Assembly (NCBI RefSeq): GCF_020882245.1
Contig: NC_083599.1
Coordinates: 3,782,001-3,846,000, forward strand
Origin: Rhopalosiphum padi
Lineage: Eukaryota > Arthropoda > Insecta > Hemiptera > Aphididae
Reading direction: 5' to 3'
Length of the DNA: 64,000 bases
The translations under genes were made by a program, and so were the position numbers. This document shows, piece by piece, positions 1-12,530 of the stretch; within the stretch, counting starts at the first letter, position 1, and the number at the start of each line of letters is the position of its first letter. The notes below the pieces were generated by a model that was not told where the DNA came from, did no database searches, and saw only the letters and a list, made by a program, of their open reading frames with translations.

Positions 1-750
1 ATTATTTATATAGTTTTGTTTTTCTTCTATTTTTTTACTTATATTTTGAGGTCTATTTAAATCTGATGTTTTTATCTTTATATATGTATTTGTTTGAATC
101 ATTTTTAAAACTTCTATTATTTTGAATATATTAGGATGATGAAGATAAAAATTCGAATTGAATTCAATAAAACTTTTAACATTTTAACTCTGTTAATAAT
201 GAACGAGTACTGAAATTAATAAAATGGACTGTCCATACTATTTCATATTATCATAGCCAACATATATAATAAAGATAATTGAAGATAGAATGTATTATGT
301 AATGTATTAAATTTTATCGCCACGTGGAAAAATCCGGAAAATACATATTGGTATATTTTTGTTAACACAGTATGACTATATTGTAAAGTATTATTAGATC
401 AAACAAAATGGATTTTTTCTATTATTATTATTTATTTTATACCTATACAAATAATGTGTGGAAGAAGAAAAACAAAACTATATCAATAATAAAATATCAG
501 ATTATAACTTAAAAATAATTATACACAGTATGACACTATGACTATGTGAAGTGTTTGAGCTTTCGCAATAAACCAAATACGATTTGATTTTTTCTATTAT
601 TATTATTATTTTATACCTAAAAAAAATTGAATTGGATTTTTTTTATGCAATACAAAAACAAAACAAATTTTAACCACACCAATTTCGTTTAAGTTGTCAT
701 TCCTAACTCCTAAGTCTCAATAAAGTTTGTGTTTGGTATAATTTGTTTTT
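1..750. other. AT-rich intergenic DNA, no gene seen
   Basis: I see no credible coding stretch here. The sequence is AT-rich, with two similar segments around 360-470 and 530-620 that share the words 'cagtatgac' and 'gattttttctattatt'. This suggests an old local duplication. Confidence 0.4.
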
Positions 751-890
751 CGTGTGGAAACTTACGTACAGGTGTATTTTTTTTCATGAGGGAACTTACA
801 TATGTACCCGCTTACCAGCTATGTTACGTGTGGGAACTTACATATGTACCCGCTTACCTGCTATGTTTCGTGTGGGAACTTACTAAACCC
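751..890. repeat. 42-bp tandem repeat, probable MULE subterminal array
   Basis: A unit containing 'gggaacttacatatgtaccc' recurs at 790, 832 and 874, giving a period of exactly 42 bp, with a weaker copy at about 751. The core 'cgtgtgggaactta' resembles the 'cgtgtaggaattta' words at the ends of the MULE-like element at 51640-52500. I infer this is a solo terminus of the same transposon family. The short reading frame across it only reflects the repeat. Confidence 0.6.
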
Positions 891-2191
891 CGTATAGATA
901 ATAATATATTAATATAATATTATGCAAACCACACGGCCACATACACACTTCTAGTATTGCCTACGAGTTAAAACTAAAATGGCAGTTTGAACGTAAAAAT
1001 TTATAGGTAGGTACACGATGTCACGATCGTCAAAACCAAGCACGAATACAAAAAAAAAAAATTCGCGGGGGCTACAAAATTTAGCAATACAAATTTGCCA
1101 CAACATAAAACAATTTTTTTCTCGTTAGGTACTCGAAACTATTTTGGGTTTTAACCCCCCTCCGTATACATGCCTGGTCAAAACAATATTACACACGTTT
1201 ACTGCGGCGAAAATATGGTAAATTTTTAATATAATTCGTTTAAGTGTTATTTTTTTTTAAAAGATTAAATCAAAATGTGATTTAGTTATACGAATGGAAA
1301 GATTATGAGGTACTGTTAAATACATTTGATCAGTTCATTCGAAAAATGATTAAGTTTATTAGCAGTCATTGTTTACGTTAAACCAAAAATGGATAAATAT
1401 TGCCGTGTATTATATTTGGTCGCCGCCGCGGCGAACGAATCCGTGATGTCACATGCAATGTCAAAATTCAACGTAACTAACAAACGAATAGTCATATAAA
1501 CGAATTTTAGTTGTATCATTATCTTAGTTAGACTCTATTCTATTTATTATGGTAATAGAAAATTTTTTGATTTTTTGAGTTTGATGACCCTTTAATTAAA
1601 ATAAATATTTTGGTCACAATTTTAAATGCATATTGTTCATCGAATAGAAAGGGAAATTATAAAGTTATTCGATTCAAACTTAATTCTATTGTAAATTTAA
1701 TTGTGCTAAGGAAATACATTTTGCGGGAAAAAAGTTAATTACAAATGTACACTATAATATCTTTACATCTTTATTTAATATGATGAATTATGATGTACAT
1801 TATTTACTTTAGTCAATTCATTACACATTAATACATTATTCAACTATTGTCTAAAGCTTATTCGTTTTTACTTAACTGTTGTAATTATTTTTTATTCAAA
1901 AATATTTTATATTTTATTATTTATACAAATATTAATTTAGGTTACTGTTGGGCAATTGGATGTAATAATCACAACCAAAGAGAAAAGTGTAATTTTTCTT
2001 ACTTCCTAAAGATATAACATTTCGTAGTAACATGTGGTTAGGATTACTTAAATAAGTATTTTCTTTATATTTATAATATGTGTTACAACTTACAAAATAA
2101 TAATATATTCCAAATAATACCTAATCTGTATTTAAAATAAACAATTATATGCGAAGTGACTAATCTGGTCATGGATGTGTTGTTTGTAGTT
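891..2191. other. Intergenic DNA, no gene seen
   Basis: I recognise no coding, RNA or complete mobile feature in this stretch. It contains a short GC-richer patch at about 1405-1460 and otherwise ordinary AT-rich sequence. Confidence 0.4.
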
Positions 2192-2721
2192 TAGGGTTGC
2201 CATAAAAGTTCAAGTACTGACCGGGACATTTACAAAAATAATTTGAACAACATTTTTTTTTTTATAATATTAAAATTTAGAACACAGTGTAATGAATATA
2301 TATATATGTAGAATAAAATAATAATAGTATTGAATTATGAAAGAAATTAAATTAGAAGATACATTTGATTAATGAAACATTATTTATTTATTTATTTTGA
2401 AATATTATATTTTTCTGACTTTTTCACCCGTTTCAATAGCTCTGGTTTTCCCATAGCATACGTATGAAATTCTGAACAAGTCATTTTGAAATTAAATTTG
2501 CATTGAATGATACTTTATACAGTTTCTACTTGAAGACGGTTACGTTCTTTTGTCCACTGGGCCATTATCAGTAATTTTTATAAAAATATAATTTAATATA
2601 ATTATTGGTACTAATATTATTTACACATAACCGGGACTTTTGTAGGGTCTAGCGGGACGACCGGGACCGAAGTCATGAACTGGTGACATGTCCCGGTGTA
2701 CCGGGACGTATGGCAACCCTA
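2192..2721. mobile_element. Non-autonomous hAT element (MITE) with 8-bp target duplication
   Basis: The element begins TAGGGTTGCCATA and ends with the exact inverse, TATGGCAACCCTA. It is flanked by the identical 8-bp direct repeat TTGTAGTT at 2184-2191 and 2722-2729. An 8-bp target duplication with short terminal inverted repeats is the signature of the hAT superfamily. Subterminal 'ccgggac' words occur near both ends in opposite orientation. No transposase frame is present in the 530 bp, so it would have moved in trans. Confidence 0.85.
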
Positions 2722-3294
2722 TTGTAGTTGTAAATATAAAAATGAACTTCGAATTAACGGACCTGAGTTGCGAGAGCACTTAAAAAGACTTTTCATAATG
2801 ATTCCCCCCCCCCCCGCCCCCAAAAAGACAAAATCAAAGAGCTAAGAAAGTAACCATGCCTACAGATAAAATAAAACCATACACAGCGTAAAATAATTTA
2901 ATGATTATTCTATTATTAATTATTATATAATGTACAATCAGATATTTTGATGGAAATCGATAAAATAAACGAGATAAGAAATAGATTACAGACAAGAAAA
3001 GCAGTTTATAAAAAATAACAAATAATATGACAAAAATAAAAAAAAAATTACAATTTCTACCAAATAAAAAAGTATTAGTAAAAATATTAAAAATAAATAA
3101 ATTTTCTTTTCGGTATGTTAGAAAAATCTCTGATAATACATATTTAGTAGAAGTTATAAGAAACTGAAATTAGAAAACGTTAACAAACGCGTGAGCCAAA
3201 TTTAGAAGTTTCTAGAACGTATACATAGTAACTAATCGGTATATATTTTATATTAATAAATTATTTATAATAAATTACATATTATATAAGTATA

Positions 3295-3340
3295 CTAGCT
3301 GAATTACCCGGCTTCGCCCGTGTGCAGTTTTTGCTTTCTC
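3295..3340 (-). mobile_element. Helitron-like 3' terminus
   Basis: Read on the minus strand, the sequence has a short GC stem-loop (GGC-GAA-GCC) followed about 10 bases later by CTAG and then a host T. This is the hairpin-plus-CTRR arrangement of Helitron 3' ends. The same kind of end occurs on the plus strand at 31771 and 44816. The other end of this copy was not found. Confidence 0.45.
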
Positions 3341-3755
3341 AAAATGAAATTCTTAAATCAACACACATTGTTGTGTTTTAAAGAAGAAAAAAATTTATTT
3401 TATAATTTATATAATTGAGCTAGTCGGTGTTTTACGCCTAGGAACAATTCAAATCTATACGCCGATAAAATACATAAAAAAAAGTCAGGTTGCAATAGGT
3501 AGCTGGAAATCCTCGGCCCGCGGTGCCGTACCATATTCCCGTATCGGCCGACTGCTATTGTTATTATTATATGAATATAGTTATACAAATTACACGTAAA
3601 AATTTATTTTCACCGATTTTAACCCTTAAAAATCAACATTTTGAAAATCGGCTGACGCGGTGACACTCGGGAAGGTATTTGAAACAACTCTGTGAAAAAA
3701 GTTGGAAAAAAGTTAAATAGCGTCGTCACAAAATGGGAACATAAAAAAGGCCTGT

Positions 3756-3760
<5 letters not shown>

Positions 3761-3790
<30 letters not shown>
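3761..3790. repeat. (TA)15 microsatellite
   Basis: An uninterrupted TA run in duplication unit 1. Its counterpart at 7208-7235 has 14 repeats, and this is the main difference I noticed between the two units. Confidence 0.9.
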
Positions 3791-3794
<4 letters not shown>

Positions 3795-5549
3795 CATATA
3801 AGGACTGCAATGTAGTTTTATCTATATATTGTAGTAAACGTGCAAATGTATAATAAATCATAATTCAATCTGGGTATATATAAATATTAAATAATAATAA
3901 GTGTTGTAAAATAAATAAAATAATGATAAAAAAAACCTATAGTTTATATGTTCATTAAAATACGTATTAAACATAATTGCGGGAGCAGTGGGTGACATAA
4001 TAATCCATATAATTAAAAAAAAAAAAATATTGTACAAAAGATAAACCTTGTCATTTAACACAGTAGAATAAAAATCTAGAAAAACTGTACCCCGAAATTG
4101 TATAACTAGAAACAAAGAAAAAACTAATAATTAACATAGAATTAAAACAAGTTTAAAAAAACCCCGGTATTTTTTATCAAAATATTGAATTAATATTAAT
4201 TTAAACATTTAAAAATATATATTATACACATAATTATAATTTAATAAAAAAATGATTTTTAAAAATTTAAAAATAAGTATTAAATTATTGGACTGGCTTA
4301 TGTATTTGAAATTACAAATACATTATATATATTAGATTAGATTGTTAAACTTATATCTTAGAGATCATTACATAAACACCATTCATTGGTGTGATTTGAG
4401 ATTTTGTAGGACATTAAGACAGCATAGTTCAGCGTTTCCCTGCAAGCTCTTGTTTGAGCTGGCACGGTAATTATTAATATTTTTCGCCTTCGTGACCCAA
4501 CAAAATATTTTACATTTATGATTGTGTAAAAAAGGCAAAATCAAATACATTTGAACGTCCACATAGAATTGTATAATAAAATTAAAGCGTTAATTTGTAA
4601 CGACAATATAATAATCAATTTATATTGTTACTAAAAAGTTCAAATTATCAAACGAAATGATAAATAATACAATTTAATATGACAATTTTATTAAATTCTG
4701 CTACCCGGTATTATATTTTCGTGGACCGACAGTGGATCATAGTTTAGTTAGTGATAGAGACCCTCGTTAGGCCATTCCGTGTCTCTAGCGGTACACGAGA
4801 AAGAGAAAGTCACACGTCTTGCGCCCCATTGTCACAAACACGTTTGAATTTCTACGTGACCTACACTGTGAATCGTGACTTACATCGGCGAAAAAAGATT
4901 TTATGCTGTTATCTGCATGCGACAATTTGACCCTTATTTATTTATTATATTTAAATAGCTATACAAAATTATGATTTATCAGCATATCATTACAACACTT
5001 AAGGTAAGAACATTATCCGTGTTTTTGCGACGATTATTTACGATATATTTATTTTTAATATAGTTTTAATTGAAATATCTTACATAAAGGTACTTGTAAG
5101 TTGTAAGATACTTCATACTAAAAAATCTATAGATTTATAATTTACATAATTTTACAAATGTATGTTTAGTAATGAGGCGTATATGCAAAGCGTGTGCTCG
5201 TTTTTCCTGCTGTGGCTGATAACAGCACTTTATAATTTATAAAATTTATACAGTATAAAATAACATAAAAATCTTAGGATCTATAAAATTTAAAAAAATT
5301 TCACGATCCACCAAAAATTGACTCGCGGGCCCACCAGTGGGCCACGATCGGCACACGATCCACGGTTTGAGAAACGTCGTCGTATTCTATTTAACATAAA
5401 TAATTTCTATAATACTTTATAGAGTAATACTCTATAATACTCTATATAGCTGCGTAAAAGCCCAATGAACGCAAATGTCTGAAAACCAATGATATTATAG
5501 GTATTATATATTATTAAAAAGAGCACAGGTAATACTGTAATAAAATAAT

Positions 5550-6230
5550 AGTTTAAATTGTTCAAACTGCCGCCTTCTTCGGTACTCCGGACTTTCCCGA
5601 ATCGGTATCTGCGATAACGCGATCGAGAACTTTCGATCCCCTCTCTCTCGTCATGCCGACATACGCGACAGCTCGGCCTTTGCCGGTGCAACCCAGACCA
5701 GTCTTGTTTTCTCGTTTGCGTGCCCCGCGTGTTGGATGCCGACGCGCAGCAGCTCGAGTGTCATCAACCACGTTTTTTGTGAGATACAATTGTTGGTATT
5801 TTTGCCGTCGGCCTTGCCGGATTTTCGTGTCGGACCGTTATTGTATAAAACGACAATCATCGTCGGTTTGATATCCGTCATTGTACGTGATCCGCCACCG
5901 CGTTGCTTATATTAGTTATTAGCATAACACGTGGTTCTGTCCTCGGAGCCGAACGGGCATGGCACCGGCAATTAATTATATATATTTTATATGCTATATA
6001 ATTCGTCCGCGTATTAGTGTGGCAGCGAATACGTCGTATTTATTGTGCGAATTCGCGAATTCGCCAACGGACGAGCCGTGCAGTGCGCCGTTTTTAATAT
6101 TATTATAATATATTAAAAACCGCCGGTGCGTGTGCGACACACATATTATTATTATACATCGATATCTATATCGATCATACTGGTCATTGCCCGCTGCCGT
6201 TCAGCTGTACCGCGTGGATGTCCATTTTAA
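5550..6230. other. CpG-rich, promoter-like block in unit 1
   Basis: This stretch is far richer in G+C and CpG than its surroundings. It contains perfect palindromes such as 'gcgaattcgcgaattcgc' near 6047 and 'atcgatatctatatcgat' near 6159. Several overlapping frames are open on both strands, as expected in GC-rich DNA in this genome. None has a recognisable domain, so I do not call a gene. It could be a promoter or first exon of an unidentified gene, or part of an old transposon. Confidence 0.4.
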
Positions 6231-6983
6231 TAGTTATACATTTCTAAAAATTATTTTAAAAAGTATTAAATAAGTATGATTTCAAAGTATGAAAATCATG
6301 TTATAATTATAAATAAATGCATACTTAAATTTTAACAATTGAAGTTAAAAGTGTGGTGCAGATTACACATTTACACATTCGTCCATTTCGTTATATGGTG
6401 TGGCGCAAATTACCAAAATTAACGTTTAGATGTGGGCGTGTCACTTGTGGTAGAATACTCGAGTAGTTAAAAAATAATTTGTAACTTACTCTATTAATTT
6501 ACAGAAATAGAAATTATATACACGGAAGTTTTAAACGTGTATTTATCCTATTATGTACAATAATGATTTTAAATAATTATTGTATTCACTGAAATTATTT
6601 TATTGTATTTTTTATTGTCATCTGTACTTTTTGTTTATCTACCAAATAAACCAAATTAATACCATTCAAGATTTTATAGTGTAGATAATTAAATCATGTT
6701 GAAAAAAAAATACAAAATTGAATATCATTGTATTATATTGTATATATAATACAACGTCTAATACGCTCAACATTATTAATTCAAAATATTAAATGATATT
6801 AGAATTTCCACAGCCATTTCTGGTAGAAATGGGAATTCGGGAATTTGAAGTCTGGGTTAGATTTTTTCTTTACAAAGTACTTACACGACTTTTCTAAAAT
6901 GTGAGAACTACAAAAAAACAACAAAAAAGAATTCTGTTACCAAGGTTTATACCTACTATATATTATATTTTATATGATGGCTG

Positions 6984-7202
6984 TCCCGTATCGGCCGACT
7001 GCTATTGTTATTATTATATGAATATAGTTATACAAATTACACGTAAAAATTTATTTTCACCGATTTTAACCCTTAAAAATCAACATTTTGAAAATCGGCT
7101 GACGCGGTGACACTCGGGAAGGTATTTGAAACAACTCTGTGAAAAAAGTTGGAAAAAAGTTAAATAGCGTCGTCACAAAATGGGAACATAAAAAAGGCCT
7201 GT

Positions 7203-7239
<37 letters not shown>

Positions 7240-10200
7240 CATATAAGGACTGCAATGTAGTTTTATCTATATATTGTAGTAAACGTGCAAATGTATAATA
7301 AATCATAATTCAATCTGGGTATATATAAATATTAAATAATAATAAGTGTTGTAAAATAAATAAAATAATGATAAAAAAAACCTATAGTTTATATGTTCAT
7401 TAAAATACGTATTAAACATAATTGCGGGAGCAGTGGGTGACATAATAATCCATATAATTAAAAAAAAAAAAATATTGTACAAAAGATAAACCTTGTCATT
7501 TAACACAGTAGAATAAAAATCTAGAAAAACTGTACCCCGAAATTGTATAACTAGAAACAAAGAAAAAACTAATAATTAACATAGAATTAAAACAAGTTTA
7601 AAAAAACCCCGGTATTTTTTATCAAAATATTGAATTAATATTAATTTAAACATTTAAAAATATATATTATACACATAATTATAATTTAATAAAAAAATGA
7701 TTTTTAAAAATTTAAAAATAAGTATTAAATTATTGGACTGGCTTATGTATTTGAAATTACAAATACATTATATATATTAGATTAGATTGTTAAACTTATA
7801 TCTTAGAGATCATTACATAAACACCATTCATTGGTGTGATTTGAGATTTTGTAGGACATTAAGACAGCATAGTTCAGCGTTTCCCTGCAAGCTCTTGTTT
7901 GAGCTGGCACGGTAATTATTAATATTTTTCGCCTTCGTGACCCAACAAAATATTTTACATTTATGATTGTGTAAAAAAGGCAAAATCAAATACATTTGAA
8001 CGTCCACATAGAATTGTATAATAAAATTAAAGCGTTAATTTGTAACGACAATATAATAATCAATTTATATTGTTACTAAAAAGTTCAAATTATCAAACGA
8101 AATGATAAATAATACAATTTAATATGACAATTTTATTAAATTCTGCTACCCGGTATTATATTTTCGTGGACCGACAGTGGATCATAGTTTAGTTAGTGAT
8201 AGAGACCCTCGTTAGGCCATTCCGTGTCTCTAGCGGTACACGAGAAAGAGAAAGTCACACGTCTTGCGCCCCATTGTCACAAACACGTTTGAATTTCTAC
8301 GTGACCTACACTGTGAATCGTGACTTACATCGGCGAAAAAAGATTTTATGCTGTTATCTGCATGCGACAATTTGACCCTTATTTATTTATTATATTTAAA
8401 TAGCTATACAAAATTATGATTTATCAGCATATCATTACAACACTTAAGGTAAGAACATTATCCGTGTTTTTGCGACGATTATTTACGATATATTTATTTT
8501 TAATATAGTTTTAATTGAAATATCTTACATAAAGGTACTTGTAAGTTGTAAGATACTTCATACTAAAAAATCTATAGATTTATAATTTACATAATTTTAC
8601 AAATGTATGTTTAGTAATGAGGCGTATATGCAAAGCGTGTGCTCGTTTTTCCTGCTGTGGCTGATAACAGCACTTTATAATTTATAAAATTTATACAGTA
8701 TAAAATAACATAAAAATCTTAGGATCTATAAAATTTAAAAAAATTTCACGATCCACCAAAAATTGACTCGCGGGCCCACCAGTGGGCCACGATCGGCACA
8801 CGATCCACGGTTTGAGAAACGTCGTCGTATTCTATTTAACATAAATAATTTCTATAATACTTTATAGAGTAATACTCTATAATACTCTATATAGCTGCGT
8901 AAAAGCCCAATGAACGCAAATGTCTGAAAACCAATGATATTATAGGTATTATATATTATTAAAAAGAGCACAGGTAATACTGTAATAAAATAATAGTTTA
9001 AATTGTTCAAACTGCCGCCTTCTTCGGTACTCCGGACTTTCCCGAATCGGTATCTGCGATAACGCGATCGAGAACTTTCGATCCCCTCTCTCTCGTCATG
9101 CCGACATACGCGACAGCTCGGCCTTTGCCGGTGCAACCCAGACCAGTCTTGTTTTCTCGTTTGCGTGCCCCGCGTGTTGGATGCCGACGCGCAGCAGCTC
9201 GAGTGTCATCAACCACGTTTTTTGTGAGATACAATTGTTGGTATTTTTGCCGTCGGCCTTGCCGGATTTTCGTGTCGGACCGTTATTGTATAAAACGACA
9301 ATCATCGTCGGTTTGATATCCGTCATTGTACGTGATCCGCCACCGCGTTGCTTATATTAGTTATTAGCATAACACGTGGTTCTGTCCTCGGAGCCGAACG
9401 GGCATGGCACCGGCAATTAATTATATATATTTTATATGCTATATAATTCGTCCGCGTATTAGTGTGGCAGCGAATACGTCGTATTTATTGTGCGAATTCG
9501 CGAATTCGCCAACGGACGAGCCGTGCAGTGCGCCGTTTTTAATATTATTATAATATATTAAAAACCGCCGGTGCGTGTGCGACACACATATTATTATTAT
9601 ACATCGATATCTATATCGATCATACTGGTCATTGCCCGCTGCCGTTCAGCTGTACCGCGTGGATGTCCATTTTAATAGTTATACATTTCTAAAAATTATT
9701 TTAAAAAGTATTAAATAAGTATGATTTCAAAGTATGAAAATCATGTTATAATTATAAATAAATGCATACTTAAATTTTAACAATTGAAGTTAAAAGTGTG
9801 GTGCAGATTACACATTTACACATTCGTCCATTTCGTTATATGGTGTGGCGCAAATTACCAAAATTAACGTTTAGATGTGGGCGTGTCACTTGTGGTAGAA
9901 TACTCGAGTAGTTAAAAAATAATTTGTAACTTACTCTATTAATTTACAGAAATAGAAATTATATACACGGAAGTTTTAAACGTGTATTTATCCTATTATG
10001 TACAATAATGATTTTAAATAATTATTGTATTCACTGAAATTATTTTATTGTATTTTTTATTGTCATCTGTACTTTTTGTTTATCTACCAAATAAACCAAA
10101 TTAATACCATTCAAGATTTTATAGTGTAGATAATTAAATCATGTTGAAAAAAAAATACAAAATTGAATATCATTGTATTATATTGTATATATAATACAAC

Positions 10201-10428
10201 GTCTAATACGCTCAACATTATTAATTCAAAATATTAAATGATATTAGAATTTCCACAGCCATTTCTGGTAGAAATGGGAATTCGGGAATTTGAAGTCTGG
10301 GTTAGATTTTTTCTTTACAAAGTACTTACACGACTTTTCTAAAATGTGAGAACTACAAAAAAACAACAAAAAAGAATTCTGTTACCAAGGTTTATACCTA
10401 CTATATATTATATTTTATATGATGGCTG
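6984..10428. repeat. Tandem segmental duplication, unit 2 (3.45 kb)
   Basis: This is the second, directly adjacent copy of 3537-6983. It ends in 'gatggctgt' and then continues into an elongin C-like exon remnant that unit 1 lacks. This copy is therefore probably the parent, and unit 1 arose by duplication with its breakpoint in that intron. The near absence of substitutions implies either a very recent event or an assembly artefact. Confidence 0.93.
8995..9675. other. CpG-rich, promoter-like block in unit 2
   Basis: The counterpart of the block at 5550-6230, with the same palindromes and the same open but unrecognisable frames. Confidence 0.4.
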
Positions 10429-10430
10429 TC
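10035..10430. repeat. Diverged duplicate of 13170-13595
   Basis: Words such as 'gataattaaatcatgtt', 'aatttccacagccat', 'gtgagaactacaa' and 'tatatgatggctgtcgtcac' occur in the same order here and at 13170-13595, with substitutions and small indels. The homology continues into the adjacent elongin C-like exon. A truncated version also ends duplication unit 1 (about 6590-6983). Confidence 0.8.
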
Positions 10431-10545
10431 GTCACCGCTACTTCCGGTACTTCTTTGAAGCGGATTTCATTGATTTCATTTTCTGCTATCTGTACGGGGT
10501 CATTTAATATAGCTCTGATATTGCCTGACATCATGAGCAAGCTAT
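10430..10545 (-). pseudogene. Broken copy of the elongin C-like exon
   Basis: The minus strand repeats the second half of the exon at 13596-13789: 'MSGNIRAILNDPVQ' through 'NEIRFKEVP'. The 5' half is missing; homology stops just upstream of the MMSGNI segment. The splice donor that reads GTAAGT in the other copy is GGAAGT here, so the frame runs on into former intron sequence. I call it a duplicated exon fragment rather than a gene. Confidence 0.75.
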
Positions 10546-10699
10546 ACTTAGTGTTGTATAGTGCTGTATAGTAGTATAGTGAGTTAAATTTGAATGCAAT
10601 GACAGGTAACATTGTATACGAAAAACGATTATGAACGGAGAAGATTTGTCGGTATAGGATATAATTAGTGGGATATATAATATTATTATTACCTATATT

Positions 10700-11340
10700 T
10701 AAATTGTACTATATCGTAATTTTACGCGATTTCATAAACAATTAAATTTCATACGCTCATAAAATTATTTCTGTACTGACGCTAGAAATTTTTTTTACAG
10801 TTACTTGAAAGAAAACTTATGAAGAACCTTGTATTAGAAAGGTCAAAATATTTTGAAAATTTAATCATACATAGATAACGCTAATATAAACATTTGGTGA
10901 AAATTTTAAGTATTTACAATGATTCGTTTTTGAGTTATATCAAAATAAAAAATCGATTTTGTCGAAAACTGATTATGCTTAAAAATATCCATTTTTCGTT
11001 ACTTTTTTTAAGGTTTTTCCTGACGTTTTTGAAAAATACTGGAAATTATTAAGTATCAATTAAATGAATTTTCATTTTCAAATATGGGTTGAAGTAAAAA
11101 ATCAAAGCATTATTTCTACTCCAAAACGTGATGATAGACACAAAAATAAAACATACATCATTGTAAAATCAATACATTCCTCACTTCGTTTAGAATCTAA
11201 AAAAAATAGTAAATACAAAATTGAATATTATTATATTATGTATTTATGTACTTATACATAATACAACGTATATTAATAATGAATACAAAAAAAACATTAA
11301 TTTATGTATATCTATGTTCACGTTATAATTTATAAATATA
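10700..11340. other. AT-rich interspersed-repeat-like sequence
   Basis: The stretch around 10890-10980, with 'gattcgtttttgagttat' and 'aatcgattttgtcgaaaac', looks like an interspersed repeat, but I could not assign it to a family. A 65-codon open frame at 11064-11261 has no recognisable domain. Confidence 0.3.
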
Positions 11341-11344
11341 ATAA

Positions 11345-12060
11345 ATATAATATATATTTATTTATTTATTTATGATAAACGAGTTATAACCCTTTTGTGT
11401 GAGCAGTATCAGGTTTATATTTTTAAGTATTTTACAGTAAGAACAAAAAATAAAAAGTAAGACAAAAAATAATAATGAAAATACAGTTACAAAATAATAA
11501 TAATTAGACAGTGGTAAATGAATAATAGTAATAAAACAGCATTACATTAATAATAACATAATAATGATAATTAATTTACAACTAAATTTAAAGCTAAATA
11601 TACATTCCTTAATTCCTATTAAAAACAATACGTAACATAAAGAAAAAATCTACATGATCAGTAATAAGATTTGCTAGTTTTAATGCTCTAGGGAAGAAAG
11701 AAGTAGAGCTATCATTATTTTTATAAAACGGTACATGAAATAAGTTTGAATTTTTTAATCGGTGATTTGTTATATTAAACTCTATCATAGAGAGCAATTC
11801 TGGGGAAAAAATATGACCATTAAACAAATCATAAATAAACATAATATCTGCAACTTTTCTTCTTACCTCCAAAGATATAAAGCCTAATTCAATTATTTGC
11901 ATATTACATGAGTTGTTTGAAGTAAATGGAATATTAATTTTGTAATTTAATAATTTTAAGAATTTATGTTGTACATTTTCAATGAGACCAATACAAGTGA
12001 TGTAATTAGGTGACCAGGCTGTCGAACCATACAAACCATTACAAACTATTTTACCATTTC
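11345..12060 (-). mobile_element. 5'-truncated non-LTR (LINE) retrotransposon fragment
   Basis: The minus strand encodes a 141-residue frame (11609-12034) typical of the region C-terminal to reverse transcriptase in Jockey/CR1-type LINEs. It reads 'MYGSTAWSPNYI', then 'IENVQHKFLKLLNYKI', 'LEVRRKVADIMFIYDLFNG' and 'SPELLSMIEFN'. Downstream on that strand the element ends in an AATA-type simple tail near 11345-11370. All 5' parts, including the endonuclease and the catalytic reverse transcriptase motifs, are absent, as in most dead-on-arrival LINE copies. Confidence 0.75.
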
Positions 12061-12530
12061 AATAATATTTAAAAAGCTTAGATTGTTTAAATTCTGTTAT
12101 TATAATCATTTGTAAATATCTATTTTTTTTTACTCAACTTTTGCATCTAGAGATAGCATAAGAGTACATTTTACATCAATTATATATCGTATTTCTTATC
12201 AATTATCAAAATATAATCGTTTTAACTTTTTAGGTATACCAAAGCCCAAAACATATTTTGAAATTTTAAATTGTATATATATATATATCAACAATTAAAC
12301 AGCATAATATGTATGTGTCGCCGGCGGGTAAATCAAATGATGAACAGCTACAAACAATTAATAAATTAAAAAGTATTAAATGAACAAGAAAGTAATATTG
12401 CTATGCTATTAAAATCGTGAACCAGCCAACAAAAACGTTGAAAAGCAGTAACGATTCTTTTCAACAAAAAAACTTAAATTGAAATTACCTGAGGAACAAC
12501 GATTAAATAAGCCAACATTACATGTAAGAG

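Larger units (their letters stand above)
3537..6983. repeat. Tandem segmental duplication, unit 1 (3.45 kb)
   Basis: The block starting 'tcccgtatcggccgactg' at 3537 repeats head-to-tail beginning at 6984, with no spacer. Every landmark I compared between the copies is identical. The spacing changes from 3447 to 3445 because the TA microsatellite (3761-3790 versus 7208-7235) has lost one repeat. The junctions share a 2-base 'tc' microhomology. The unit contains no recognised gene. It includes a CpG-rich stretch and, at its right end, the flank of an elongin C-like exon copy. Confidence 0.93.

Noticed and set aside
3858..4115. 85-codon hydrophobic minus-strand frame (also 7303-7560)
   Set aside because: It is rich in Phe/Ile/Tyr, as random AT-rich DNA gives, with no start context or homology. 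The two copies exist only because of the tandem duplication.
5407..5881. Four overlapping frames (72-94 codons) in the CpG-rich block, repeated at 8852-9326
   Set aside because: They lie on both strands in several phases at once and show no domain; chance openness in GC-rich sequence.
10415..10612. 65-codon frame containing the elongin C-like fragment
   Set aside because: It reads through a destroyed splice donor into former intron and begins in unrelated sequence; treated as a pseudo-exon.
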